Positions 9,228 to 17,027 of a stretch of DNA of 22,322 nt are shown here, piece after piece. Within the stretch, counting starts at the first letter, position 1; every line of letters starts with the position of its first letter. The stretch lies in the NCBI GenBank assembly GCA_016717705.1, contig JADKFD010000105.1, positions 1 through 22,322 on the forward strand, in the 5' to 3' direction. The stretch comes from Rhodanobacteraceae bacterium (GTDB lineage: Bacteria; Pseudomonadota; Gammaproteobacteria; Xanthomonadales; SZUA-5). Both the position numbers and the translations under genes were made by a program. The notes below the pieces were generated by a model. The model was not told the DNA's origin. It saw nothing but the letters and a program-made list of their open reading frames with translations, and ran no database searches.

Positions 9228-9262
9228 GCGGTCGGTCCGCTGTGCTGAGCGCACGACCAACG

Positions 9263-9354
9263 GGTAGGCCGCTGTGCCGCGCAGCGGCTCACCGGCGCTG
9301 TCAGACGCCGCTTGCCCCCGGGGAACGCGCTGGCGCGCGCACCCCGGGCTACCC
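9263..9354 (+). repeat. Inverted hairpin pair (REP/BIME-like) after the TPR-GGDEF gene
   Basis: Two hairpins face each other between GGGTAG at 9263-9268 and CTACCC at 9349-9354. The first has perfect 7-bp arms, GCCGCTG (9268-9274) and CAGCGGC (9282-9288). The second pairs CCCGGGG (9317-9323) with CCCCGGG (9342-9348). The GTAG end and paired inverted layout fit a REP pair. No T-run follows, so intrinsic termination is unlikely, although mRNA 3'-end protection is possible. The surrounding gap 9228-9445 holds no convincing gene. Confidence 0.6.
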
Positions 9355-9445
9355 GTTTCGGTGTTCGACCGGTGCCGAGCGGCTCCTGATTGACAGTTGC
9401 TGCCGACCACGCGAAAGTGATCGAAATTCCGACCGGAAACGACTC

Positions 9446-9922
9446 ATGTCCAGCGCTTTGGGAATGGCTTTGGCCTTGTGCCTGACGGGAAGCACGCTGT
9501 GGGCGCAAACACCCACCGATGGGCAAGCCTCGCTGGCCGATCTGGTCGCCGCTCAGAAGGCCTTGCGCGCGGACATCAAGGCCGGCAAGCAGACCTTTGC
9601 GCCAGACCCGCAAAAAGCGCTGCTCAAGGCGCAGGACGAGATGTTCGCCGTTGCCAAGGACAATCCGACTGATGCCGATCTCAGCGAAGAAGAGTGGGTC
9701 AAGGTGTTCAACGCCCAGGAACAGATCAACCAGATCGTCAAGGCGAGCGCTGCCGACGAGCGCGTAGTCTGTCGGCGGGAACGGCCAACCGGGTCCAATC
9801 GCATGCGCTCGGTGTGCCTGACCGTGGCGCAGTGGCGCTCCATGCAGGCCAGCCAATCGGACCTGCAGCATCTGTCGCGCGAAGGTGGCAGCGGCCCGAG
9901 AACGGCGACCGGCAGCCAATAG
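9446..9922 (+). CDS. Small exported protein with C-terminal CRRE-TGSN-C-W motif, function unknown
   Basis: A 158-residue product. MSSALGMALALCLTGSTLWA is a clear signal peptide with cleavage before QTP. The middle part is charged and probably helical. The C-terminal part contains VCRRERPTGSNRMRSVC followed by TVAQWRSMQ. A paired-cysteine pattern of this kind (C-R-x-E, TGS, C, W) recurs at the ends of small exported proteins in Xanthomonadales and sphingomonads, and I know of no assigned function. The two cysteines, 16 residues apart, could form a disulfide in the periplasm. The start is ATG 9446 with GGA nearby. The gene is convergent with the kinase gene that ends at 9983. Confidence 0.75.
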   Translation: MSSALGMALALCLTGSTLWAQTPTDGQASLADLVAAQKALRADIKAGKQTFAPDPQKALLKAQDEMFAVAKDNPTDADLSEEEWVKVFNAQEQINQIVKASAADERVVCRRERPTGSNRMRSVCLTVAQWRSMQASQSDLQHLSREGGSGPRTATGSQ

Positions 9923-9942
9923 AGCGGCGCGCTGAGGACCGT

Positions 9943-9969
9943 CCGGAGGATCGCGCAGCGGTTCTCCGG
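9943..9969. terminator. Hairpin between convergent genes, possible two-way terminator
   Basis: CCGGAG at 9943-9948 pairs with CTCCGG at 9964-9969, and two further pairs (one G-U) extend the stem. It lies in the 60-base gap where the small exported protein gene and the kinase gene converge. There is no T-tract on either side, so the terminator role is inferred from position. Confidence 0.4.
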
Positions 9970-9982
9970 CGAGCTTGCGCGC

Positions 9983-12799
9983 TCACCTGAGATTGCGTGC
10001 TTCGCGCACTATCGGCGCGGATGCGCCCCAGCGCATTTGCAGATCGGTCAGCCATGCGGCATCTGCGGGCTCGGGCCGGCCCTCGGCGGCCGCAAGTTGC
10101 AGACGGCGCAGCTGCATCCAGTCGCTGAAGAAACTCACGACACCGGTGCCTTGATCGGCTTCGAGTTGCTGCAGCAATGCACGCGCCTGATCGAACTCGT
10201 GCGCTGCAATCGCCAGTTCCGCCTGACGCAGCAGCCAGCCGCGGCGCAAGCCTGGCAGGATCTGCGGCTGGCCGTCGATCAGCGCGTGCAGTTCCGCGAG
10301 CCACGCATCGGTCTGCGGCGTTGCGCGCTCGATGGCCACAGCGCGGTGGGAAATCAGCAGCGAGGATGCCAGTTCGCCGCTGCGCAGCGGTTGTTGCGCG
10401 CGGCGAATCGCGATGGCCGCCTGCGCGGCAGCGCCTGCCGCGGCCACATCGTGGTCGCGCTCGGCGGCGATCACCGCGTCAACCTCGTGCAGGCGCGCCA
10501 GGTTCGATGCGTTCGCCAACGGATCGAGCTCCAAGCTTGCACGCAGCCAGGCCATCTGCGCCTCGGCGTCGTCGTAGCGACCCGCCAGCAGCAACTGCTT
10601 GGCATAATTGATCCGGTACACGGCGATGTTCGGATAACCAGGTGGCTTGTCGCCGGTGTCGGCCAGCACGCGCTGGTGCACCGCCAGGGCCTCCAACGGA
10701 CGACCACCGGCGGACAGCAGATTGGCCAGCGTCTGCCGCATGACGCTGGCCGACACGCTGTGCGGCCCCTCGATTTTCTGCAAGAGATCGATGCTCTGGC
10801 GCGTGTGCTCGAGCGCGCTCTCGTTGTCGCCAAGGTACGACTCGAACATGCCGAGGTTGCCCAGTGCCTTGGCCGTCTCGCGATGCTCCGGTCCATGTTG
10901 CGCCCGACTCAGCGCCACCGCTTCGCGGGCATAGTCGCGCGCTTGCGGGTAGCTGCGCCGGTTGTAGTGCGCCACGCCGAGGTTGTTCACCGCGGAGACC
11001 AGCAACTCGCAAGCTAGCGCGGTGCCTGCCGCGCAGTCGCTGCGCAGCGGCGGCAACGCGCTCTCGAGCAACGCCAGACCGTCATCGATCCGGCCATGCT
11101 GTGTCAGCAAGACGCCCAGGCTGACCCGCTGCGCCAACACCTCGATGGATCCATCGCCGGCCGGCGCCCGCGCCAGCACTGCTTCCATGTCGTCCAGCCC
11201 GGCGGTTTCGCCCTGGCGCACTCGCAGCATCGCGTCGCTGAACTCGGCCACCCGTCGAGCCTCGGCGGCGGGCGGAAAGTGCGCTTGTGCGAACAGGCGT
11301 GCCTGGCGACTGACGCGCGATGCGTCGTCATCGGCGCCCATCACGGCGTAGATCTGGACCAGGCGCCGATACATCTCGACTGCCGCTTCGGGGACCGCCG
11401 CCAGTTCCTCCTCGATACGCCCTTCAGCGTTCAGCACCAGATCCTTGACCGTCGGCTCGCTGGCCTGCGCCACGCTGGGAACCGCCTCGTCGAACATGCC
11501 GATGACGAATTCCTGGACCTGCTCGGACACCCGCAGCGCGGCCTGCGCGCGCGCCCGCTCGGTGTTCGCCTGCGTCGCAGCGAGCTCAGCCAGCCGCGCC
11601 TGATCGCGCGCCTGTTCGCCCAACCACAGGGCGAGCACCAGGCTGGCCAGCGTGGCGATGCCCAGCAGCGTGGTCAGAATCACACCACCACGATGACGCC
11701 GCGCGAACTTGCGCACCAGGTACCAGCGCGACGGCGGGTGCGCAGCGACCGGCTCATGCGCCAGAAACCGGCGCAGATCGTCGGCGAGCGCCTGCGCGCC
11801 CTGATAGCGCCGCTGCGGCTCGTCGTCGAGGCAGCGAGCCAGCACGTTGTCGAGGTCGCCGCGCAGGTAGCGTGCCAGGCTGCGCCCGGTGATCGCAATC
11901 GCGGGCTGATCGTGGGCGGGCAGCAGCGCAGCCTGCGAGGCGCGCTGGCTGCGCAGTTCCACCCGCTTGCTGCCGATCAGCAGCTCCAGCGCCATCACGC
12001 CGAGCGCATAGACGTCGGTGGCGGTGGATATCGCGCGCCCGAGCACCTGCTCCGGAGCGGCGTAGTCCGGCGTGTATCCGGCGCAACCGTAGCCGGTGAG
12101 ATCGGCGTCGTCGGCAAGCACCTTGGCGACCCCGAAATCGAGCAGCTTGCAGCGGCCATCCTGGCCGACCAGCACATTGCTCGGCTTGAGGTCGCGGTGC
12201 ACGATCAACTGCGCATGCGCCACGGCAACCGCGTCGCAGACTTCGATCAGCAAGGCAATGCGCGCCGCCGGCGTCAGTGCATGGCGCCGCGCGTATGCGG
12301 TGATCGGCTCGCCTTCGATGAACTCCATCACCAGATAGGGCTGCTGCGCCTCGGTGATGCCGCCATCGATCAGCCGCGCAATGCCCGGATGCTCCAGGCT
12401 GGCGAGCACGCGGCGCTCACGCTCGAACAGCTTGCGATCGAGATCCGACAGGATCGTGCGGTGCAGCAGCTTGAGTGCCACACGTTGGCCAAAATCGCTG
12501 CGCTCGGCAAGGTAGACGGTGGCCATCCCGCCCTGCCCGACCGGCCGTATCAGCGTGAAGCCAGCGATCTGGCGCAGCTGCGCGGCCGGCAAGGGAATCG
12601 ACAGCGCCGCCAGACGCTCGCGCGGCGCCACCGCGAGCGGATCGAATGTGCGCGCGCTGGCCTGCAGCAGGCGCTCGACGCGCTGGCGCAGATCGGCATC
12701 CGGACAATGGTCGTCCAGCCACGCCGCGCGCGCCGGCTCCGGCAGGTCGCACAGCAGGTCGAAGATCTCGCGCAGGCTCAAGGGTAGTTCGTTGCTCAC
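9983..12799 (-). CDS. Transmembrane Ser/Thr protein kinase with TPR-like C-terminal region
   Basis: About 938 residues. A short helical N-terminus (LREIFDLLCDLPEPARAAWL) is typical of kinases paired with ECF sigma factors. The kinase domain has the glycine loop GQGGMATV (about 88-95), Lys110 in VALKLL, HRDLKPSN (about 201-208), LDFG (DFG about 221-223) and APE (about 248-250), so all catalytic residues are present. A membrane helix lies at about 372-394 (VILTTLLGIATLASLVLALWL), followed by a coiled coil and TPR-like repeats in the presumed periplasmic part. GTG 12799 is chosen, 5 bases after the sigma-factor stop. A TTG at 12820 in the same frame would overlap it. The likely target is the neighbouring sigma factor, judged from gene order and that protein's sequence. 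Confidence 0.9.
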   Translation of the reverse strand: MSNELPLSLREIFDLLCDLPEPARAAWLDDHCPDADLRQRVERLLQASARTFDPLAVAPRERLAALSIPLPAAQLRQIAGFTLIRPVGQGGMATVYLAERSDFGQRVALKLLHRTILSDLDRKLFERERRVLASLEHPGIARLIDGGITEAQQPYLVMEFIEGEPITAYARRHALTPAARIALLIEVCDAVAVAHAQLIVHRDLKPSNVLVGQDGRCKLLDFGVAKVLADDADLTGYGCAGYTPDYAAPEQVLGRAISTATDVYALGVMALELLIGSKRVELRSQRASQAALLPAHDQPAIAITGRSLARYLRGDLDNVLARCLDDEPQRRYQGAQALADDLRRFLAHEPVAAHPPSRWYLVRKFARRHRGGVILTTLLGIATLASLVLALWLGEQARDQARLAELAATQANTERARAQAALRVSEQVQEFVIGMFDEAVPSVAQASEPTVKDLVLNAEGRIEEELAAVPEAAVEMYRRLVQIYAVMGADDDASRVSRQARLFAQAHFPPAAEARRVAEFSDAMLRVRQGETAGLDDMEAVLARAPAGDGSIEVLAQRVSLGVLLTQHGRIDDGLALLESALPPLRSDCAAGTALACELLVSAVNNLGVAHYNRRSYPQARDYAREAVALSRAQHGPEHRETAKALGNLGMFESYLGDNESALEHTRQSIDLLQKIEGPHSVSASVMRQTLANLLSAGGRPLEALAVHQRVLADTGDKPPGYPNIAVYRINYAKQLLLAGRYDDAEAQMAWLRASLELDPLANASNLARLHEVDAVIAAERDHDVAAAGAAAQAAIAIRRAQQPLRSGELASSLLISHRAVAIERATPQTDAWLAELHALIDGQPQILPGLRRGWLLRQAELAIAAHEFDQARALLQQLEADQGTGVVSFFSDWMQLRRLQLAAAEGRPEPADAAWLTDLQMRWGASAPIVREARNLR

Positions 12800-12804
12800 G
12801 ACAG

Positions 12805-13365
12805 TCAGTCCATGCGCCAATGCGCGCGCAGATAGGCCTTGGCAAATTCGAGGTCGCGGTGGATGGTGCGCCGGGTCAGCCCCAGAATGTCGGCGATCTG
12901 CTCGCCACCGAGGCCGGCAAAGTAGTGCAGCTCCAGCACCTCGGCGCTGCGCGCGTGCTCCTGCGCCAGTCGCCGCAGCAATTCATCGAGTTCCAGCGCG
13001 GCGTCGACGTGGACCAGCATCGCCGGGTCGGTCGCCTCCTGCCAGTCGACCGCCTTCAAGCCGCCACCACGCTTGATGCGCAGGCGGGTGCGCGCACGAT
13101 CGACCAGCAGATGGCGCATCGCACGGGCCGCATAGCCGAAGAACGCGCGGCGGTCGTCGAAACTCAAGTCCGCGCGCTCGGCCACGCGCAAGTACAACTC
13201 GTGCACCAGGGCAGTCGTGTTGAGCGTGTCGTCAGGCGCGATGGCCGAGCGCGCCATCGCGCGCAACTGCGGATAGAGCTCGACGAACAGTGCGTTGGTG
13301 GCGTCGGGATTGCCCTCGATCATCGGCCACAGTGCAGAAATCGGGATCACCTCATTCTGCACCAT
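12805..13365 (-). CDS. ECF-type RNA polymerase sigma factor lacking the acidic region 2.2 motif
   Basis: A 186-residue ECF sigma factor of the class that travels with Ser/Thr kinases. Region 2 runs from ALFVELYPQLRAMAR to RAFFGYAARAMRHLLVDRAR, and region 4 (about residues 140-180) carries the helix-turn-helix GEQIADILGLTRRTIHRDL. Where most ECF factors have acidic residues (DxxED-like) in region 2.2, this one reads LNTTALVHELYLR, with Thr50 and Thr51. In EcfP of Vibrio parahaemolyticus, and by analogy EcfK of Xanthomonas citri, such sigma factors become active when the adjacent kinase phosphorylates a threonine in this region. No anti-sigma gene is present. The ATG at 13365 lies inside the last codons of the upstream gene. 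An in-frame extension to 13548 is probably not used. Confidence 0.9.
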   Translation of the reverse strand: MVQNEVIPISALWPMIEGNPDATNALFVELYPQLRAMARSAIAPDDTLNTTALVHELYLRVAERADLSFDDRRAFFGYAARAMRHLLVDRARTRLRIKRGGGLKAVDWQEATDPAMLVHVDAALELDELLRRLAQEHARSAEVLELHYFAGLGGEQIADILGLTRRTIHRDLEFAKAYLRAHWRMD

Positions 13366-14662
13366 CGTAATAGATGCGCTCGCCTTCGAAAGCGCCGATG
13401 TCGACATGTGCGCCCTCGATTCGGCGCAGCCCCTGTGCGTCGAGTGCCGCCAGCTGGCCCTGCGCACCGGGACCGGTCTCGCCACGGGCGACGTCGTTGC
13501 CGGCGTTGATCGAGGGTGAGGTCGGCAGCGGCTGTCCATCGGCGGCAAGCTGGGGATCGACGGTCAGCGTGCCCGGCGCGGTCGGCCAGTTGGAGAAGGC
13601 ATTGCCGAATTCGAGATTGCCGCGGCGCTGGAAGTTCGCGGCCGCTGCCTCCCCATCGTGCAGGCGAAGGTTGTTCGCGGCGATGTTGTTGTCGTAGCGG
13701 CCGCTGACGTTCGGGCGGAAACTGGTCGCGAGATAGGCGTTCACGATGGTGTTGTTGATCACCCGCGCCTGCACGCTGCCGCTGCTGCCGCCGGCCGAAA
13801 TCGCCGCACCGCCGGCGCCGGCGACCTGGTCCAGGAGGAACAGGTTGTCGTGCACCGCAAGGTTGATGCTGGCGTTGCCGGTGGTGTTGATCTCGACGCC
13901 ACTGGCATAGCGCCGGGGCGGGCTCGTCGCCAATGCCGCGGGAAGCACGCGGTTGCGGCGAAAAACGATGTCCCAGGGGCCGTCGCCATCGACATTGGCG
14001 AACCACGCGCGATGGAAGGACTGGGCGATGACCACGGGTTCCGGTCGAAAGCGATTGTCTTCGACGATGACCTCCATGCCGCCGCTGCTGCCGCCGAACT
14101 GGCTGATCGAGAATGGCGCACCGTTGTCGGAGCCGATCTCGAAGTCGCAGCGACGCAGTACGATGCGCGAGCGCGCGCTGGTACCCGGATCGAACTGCCA
14201 CATCACCTGGGTCTGCGCGTTGCTGGCATTGCCACGAAAGCTCAACGCCTCCATGTGCAGTTCACCCGGCTGGCTGCCAGCAATGCTGATGAACACCGAG
14301 CCGCCGACGAAGCGCAGATTGCGCAGCGTCACCGCCCACGGCGCGCTACCGGGAATCAGGATCGTGTGGCCCTGGGTGGCAGTGAACGTCGCAGTCACGC
14401 CGGGCGCCGCCTCGATTGACAGCGCGCGCTCGACGCCGATGCGGTCGGCAATTGTCTGGTTGGAGACGATGCGCAGCGTGCCGCCGGCCGGTACCGCCGC
14501 GAGGCAACTCTCGAAGCTGGCGTCACAAGGCGCCGCCCCCGGCCACAAACGCAGGGTCTGCGCGCCCAGCGGGGTGTTGGCGACAAGGGCGGGCAGCAGC
14601 ACCAGAACCTGAAACAGGCGAATTCTCGACGACACGGCAGTAGCCACGGGTTTGGATGACAT
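13352..14662 (-). CDS. Secreted right-handed beta-helix protein with choice-of-anchor Q-like end
   Basis: A 436-residue protein with a signal peptide (hydrophobic RLFQVLVLLPALVANTPLGA, cleavage near residue 34). The body is a series of short N-rich, hydrophobic-alternating turns (VEDNRFR, VFRRNRVLP, VHDNLFLL, VINNTIVNAYL) that fit a parallel beta-helix, as in pectate-lyase-like folds. No catalytic residues were recognised. The C-terminus has the pattern DPQLAADG, TSPSINAGND, and HVDIGAFEGE, which I associate with the choice-of-anchor Q domain of surface proteins. The ATG at 14662 gives the best signal peptide; an upstream extension to 14779 is open but not signal-like. Its last 14 bases overlap the sigma-factor start, which implies translational coupling. 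It may be the output or the sensed surface component of the sigma-kinase pair, and this is inference. Confidence 0.8.
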   Translation of the reverse strand: MSSKPVATAVSSRIRLFQVLVLLPALVANTPLGAQTLRLWPGAAPCDASFESCLAAVPAGGTLRIVSNQTIADRIGVERALSIEAAPGVTATFTATQGHTILIPGSAPWAVTLRNLRFVGGSVFISIAGSQPGELHMEALSFRGNASNAQTQVMWQFDPGTSARSRIVLRRCDFEIGSDNGAPFSISQFGGSSGGMEVIVEDNRFRPEPVVIAQSFHRAWFANVDGDGPWDIVFRRNRVLPAALATSPPRRYASGVEINTTGNASINLAVHDNLFLLDQVAGAGGAAISAGGSSGSVQARVINNTIVNAYLATSFRPNVSGRYDNNIAANNLRLHDGEAAAANFQRRGNLEFGNAFSNWPTAPGTLTVDPQLAADGQPLPTSPSINAGNDVARGETGPGAQGQLAALDAQGLRRIEGAHVDIGAFEGERIYYDGAE

Positions 14663-14724
14663 GCCATGGAGCGATATCAGGCGGCAAAGTGAGACATGCG
14701 TGGCGCCAGTGACCCGAACTGCTG

Positions 14725-14763
14725 CCCGCGATCTTTCGGCGACTTGCAGGGAAAGATCGCGGG
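14725..14763 (-). promoter_or_regulatory. Perfect 13-bp stem-loop in the leader of the beta-helix/sigma/kinase cluster
   Basis: CCCGCGATCTTTC at 14725-14737 and GAAAGATCGCGGG at 14751-14763 are exact inverse complements around a 13-base loop. It lies 62 bases upstream of the beta-helix ATG, in the probable 5' untranslated RNA, with an AT-rich stretch (14785-14815) just upstream that could hold the promoter. No T-run follows on either strand, so it is not a standard terminator. It could be an operator or an RNA control element. Confidence 0.6.
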
Positions 14764-14819
14764 AACAGCCCACTCTCACCGAACATTACGTAAGTTGTTG
14801 ATTTTAAAGGACGAAGGAC

Positions 14820-14873
14820 GCGGATTGACTCAACGCCGAAAGCTTTCCCTGGCGTAAATCCGCTCCCACAGGA
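14820..14873. repeat. Nested hairpin containing an inverted REP core
   Basis: Outer arms GCGGATT (14820-14826) and AATCCGC (14857-14863) enclose inner arms ACGCC (14833-14837) and GGCGT (14851-14855). The segment AAATCCGCTCCCACAG at 14856-14871 is the reverse complement of the core repeated at 1-105. It sits between the end of the membrane protein gene (14942) and the leader of the beta-helix gene. The rest of the 14663-14941 gap has no gene. Confidence 0.65.
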
Positions 14874-14941
14874 TCTGCTGCTTCGATGCGCGAACAAGCG
14901 CACCGCCACGGGCGACCCGAATGCCCATACAGCTCTGCTGC

Positions 14942-16910
14942 TCAGAACAAGCTGCGTTCGCCGATCACCAGGTGCACCAGCGCGAGCACCGCCGTGGTGA
15001 TCGCCAGCAATTGTCCAAACGGTTGCAGGCGGGTCGCCAGCGTGGCGCTCAGCCAGCCACGCAACTGCAGTTGCGGCAGCGCGCTGTAGAGGCCGGCGGC
15101 GATCAGGGCGGCGGCAGGTAGGAGATCGCCGACAATCAGTCCGGCCAGCAGCCAGAGCACGCCGGCCACGGAGAGCCCAAGACCGAACCACGGCAGCAAT
15201 GGGCGCGCGCGATCGAAGTACGCGGCCTGTGCGCTGGCTTGCGCCAGCGCGCGGGCGGCGTCCGGGCGCGCGGCGATCCAGCAGTTCAGCGCGCCGAGCA
15301 GCAGCAACACGAGCGCCGTGAAGCGGCCGAATGGCGCCGTTCCGCCGCCACTTTTCTCGGCCGGACTGAGCGCGTCGCCAGCAAGCTTGGCCAGACTGCC
15401 ATCGACCTGTGCGACGCCGACGCCGGCGGACACCGCCAGTGGCCCCACGTAAGCGGCGACGATGCGCAGGATCGGCGCGTCGACGCTCTCGGCAGCCTCT
15501 CCACTGTAGGTGCCGAGTTTCTCGCCACTGCTGGAATCGCGGATGTCGCCCTCGATCTGCTTGCGCAGCTGCATGCGCCCCATCTTGCCGGTGACCTGGG
15601 CAATGATGGTCCAGCGCCCGTCGTCGTCGCTGTCGCCGAGCGCACGGCCCAACTTCCCCTCGACCTCGTCAATCGCCGCCGCGACCACCGGATCGTAGAT
15701 CGCCGCGACCGGCAGTCCGCTCAAGGTGGTGGCAAACGGGAAGTCGCCGACCTTGAAACGCCAGCCCATCAGATTGTCGGTTTCGACGCGGATCAGCTTG
15801 CCTTCCATCGCACTCGGGTTGGTCGGATCGAAGCCACGTTCCACTTCGAACTGGCTCTCCATCTGCGGCCACGCCGCGGCGGCCGAGACCTTCATGCGTT
15901 CGTAGTAACGCGCGCGGCCTTCCTCACTGCTGGTGTCGGCGTCGGCGGCAGTCCTGAGCCACTGCCCCGTGCGCGTGGCAAGCGCCTGGAATTCGGGGGT
16001 CCCGTTCGGCGCTCAGGGTGACGCGCAGCGCTTCGTCCAGACGCAGCATGGCTTCACGCGTGCGCTCGTCGCCGGCATCGAGCGCGTGGCCGGCATCGAC
16101 CAGTTGGCGCACCGCCGTCAACAAGCGGCTGTGGCTCGCAACGCGGATCGCTTCGATCTGCTCCACATAGGCTGCCGGCGAATTGTTCTCGCGCGCCTGG
16201 GCCAGCGTGCTGTTGGCGAGCTGAAACAGTTCCAGCGTCTTCGGCAAACCAAGGGCATCGCTGGCTTGCGAACGGGTGCTGGCGTAGCTGGCAAAATCGA
16301 TCGGCTGTTCCTGCTCCCAGCCCACTGTTTGCGCGCTGTCGCGCTCCCAGTACTCGCGCGCACTGGCGAGCTCCGCCGCCGTCTCGGCGCCGCCGACACT
16401 CGTCTCGAAGGCTTGCGCGACGCTGCTGATCCGTTCACCCAGAGCGTCGGCCGCACTGCCGCCCAGCTTGCCGCGCGCCGCGTTCAAGCGCTCGATCTCG
16501 CGGCGCAGATCCTCGATTTCACCTTCGCGGCTATTCGGCGACAGCTCGTCGGAACCCAGCTGCGCCGCAAGTTGCTGCCACCTGGTTTCGAGCGCGGCGA
16601 CCTCGCTGCCCAGTCGCTCGAGGTCTTCAGCCAGGGCGAAGCGCTGGTACTCGGCGCGAGCAGCTTCCAGCGCTCCGCGGTATTGCTCGACTTGCTGCAT
16701 CGACAGCAGCGACTGGTAATCGGACACCAGACGCTCCAGCGTGGCGGCGTCGCCCTCGAAGGTCACGCGGTTGTTGACGCTGCCTTGTACCGCTTCGACG
16801 GCCGATTCAACCCGGCGTGTGGCGGTCGCCGGATCCGGCAGCGACTGGGCGGGCGCCGTCGCGGCGCACAGCAACAAGAGCAAGGGAAGCAGGAATCGAG
16901 CGATGGTCAT
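14942..16910 (-). CDS. Large coiled-coil multi-pass membrane protein, unknown function, one homopolymer frameshift
   Basis: Two adjacent open frames form one gene. Shortening the G-run at 15995-15999 (plus strand) by one base joins them in frame through AERDPEFQALATRTG and YYERMKVSAAAAWPQ, giving about 655 residues. The start is ATG 16910 with GAGG upstream, opening a signal peptide or anchor (MTIARFLLPLLLLLCAATAPAQ). The first half (about 30-270) is rich in heptad-like E/L/R helices (LERLGSEVAALETRWQQL, IEDLRREIERLNAAR). The second half has a soluble region and then about four hydrophobic helices (FTALVLLLLGALNCWIAA, LGLSVAGVLWLLAGLIVG, LLPAAALIAAGLYSA, LLAITTAVLALVHLVIG). I do not recognise the family. 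It lies downstream of the wHTH regulator and has tandem direct repeats before it. Confidence 0.7.
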
Positions 16911-16960
16911 CAGCAGGGCCTCGGTGGGTGAATGGCGAGCCGAACCCTGCCCAAACCCCC

Positions 16961-17009
16961 GCTGACCTGCCGGAGCGCCCGCGGAGCGCAAGCTGACCGC
17001 AAGCTGACA
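16961..17009 (-). promoter_or_regulatory. Direct repeats GTCAGC with 11-bp and 31-bp spacing, possible wHTH binding site
   Basis: On the minus strand TGTCAGCTTGC (17009-16999) is followed directly by GGTCAGCTTGC (16998-16988), differing in one base with an exact 11-bp period. A third GGTCAGC lies at 16967-16961, 31 bases on, close to three helical turns. PhoB/OmpR-type winged helices bind head-to-tail repeats with 11-bp spacing. The repeats lie 51-99 bases upstream of the membrane protein ATG and just after the gene of such a regulator. Binding is inferred. Confidence 0.45.
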
Positions 17010-17027
17010 TCGTTTCCAATCAATAAC

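Noticed and set aside
7221..9410. Long minus-strand open frame (about 729 codons) opposite the TPR-GGDEF gene
   Set aside because: It mirrors the codon bias of the true gene, has no recognisable domain, and its composition (H, Q, R rich) is typical of an antisense shadow in GC-rich DNA.
11096..12787. Long plus-strand open frame opposite the kinase
   Set aside because: The minus strand carries all kinase motifs here, and the plus-strand product has no domain or start signal.
13366..13548. N-terminal extension of the sigma factor upstream of 13365
   Set aside because: The extra residues are read out of frame from the beta-helix gene and do not resemble sigma region 1 or 2. The family usually starts close to ATG 13365.
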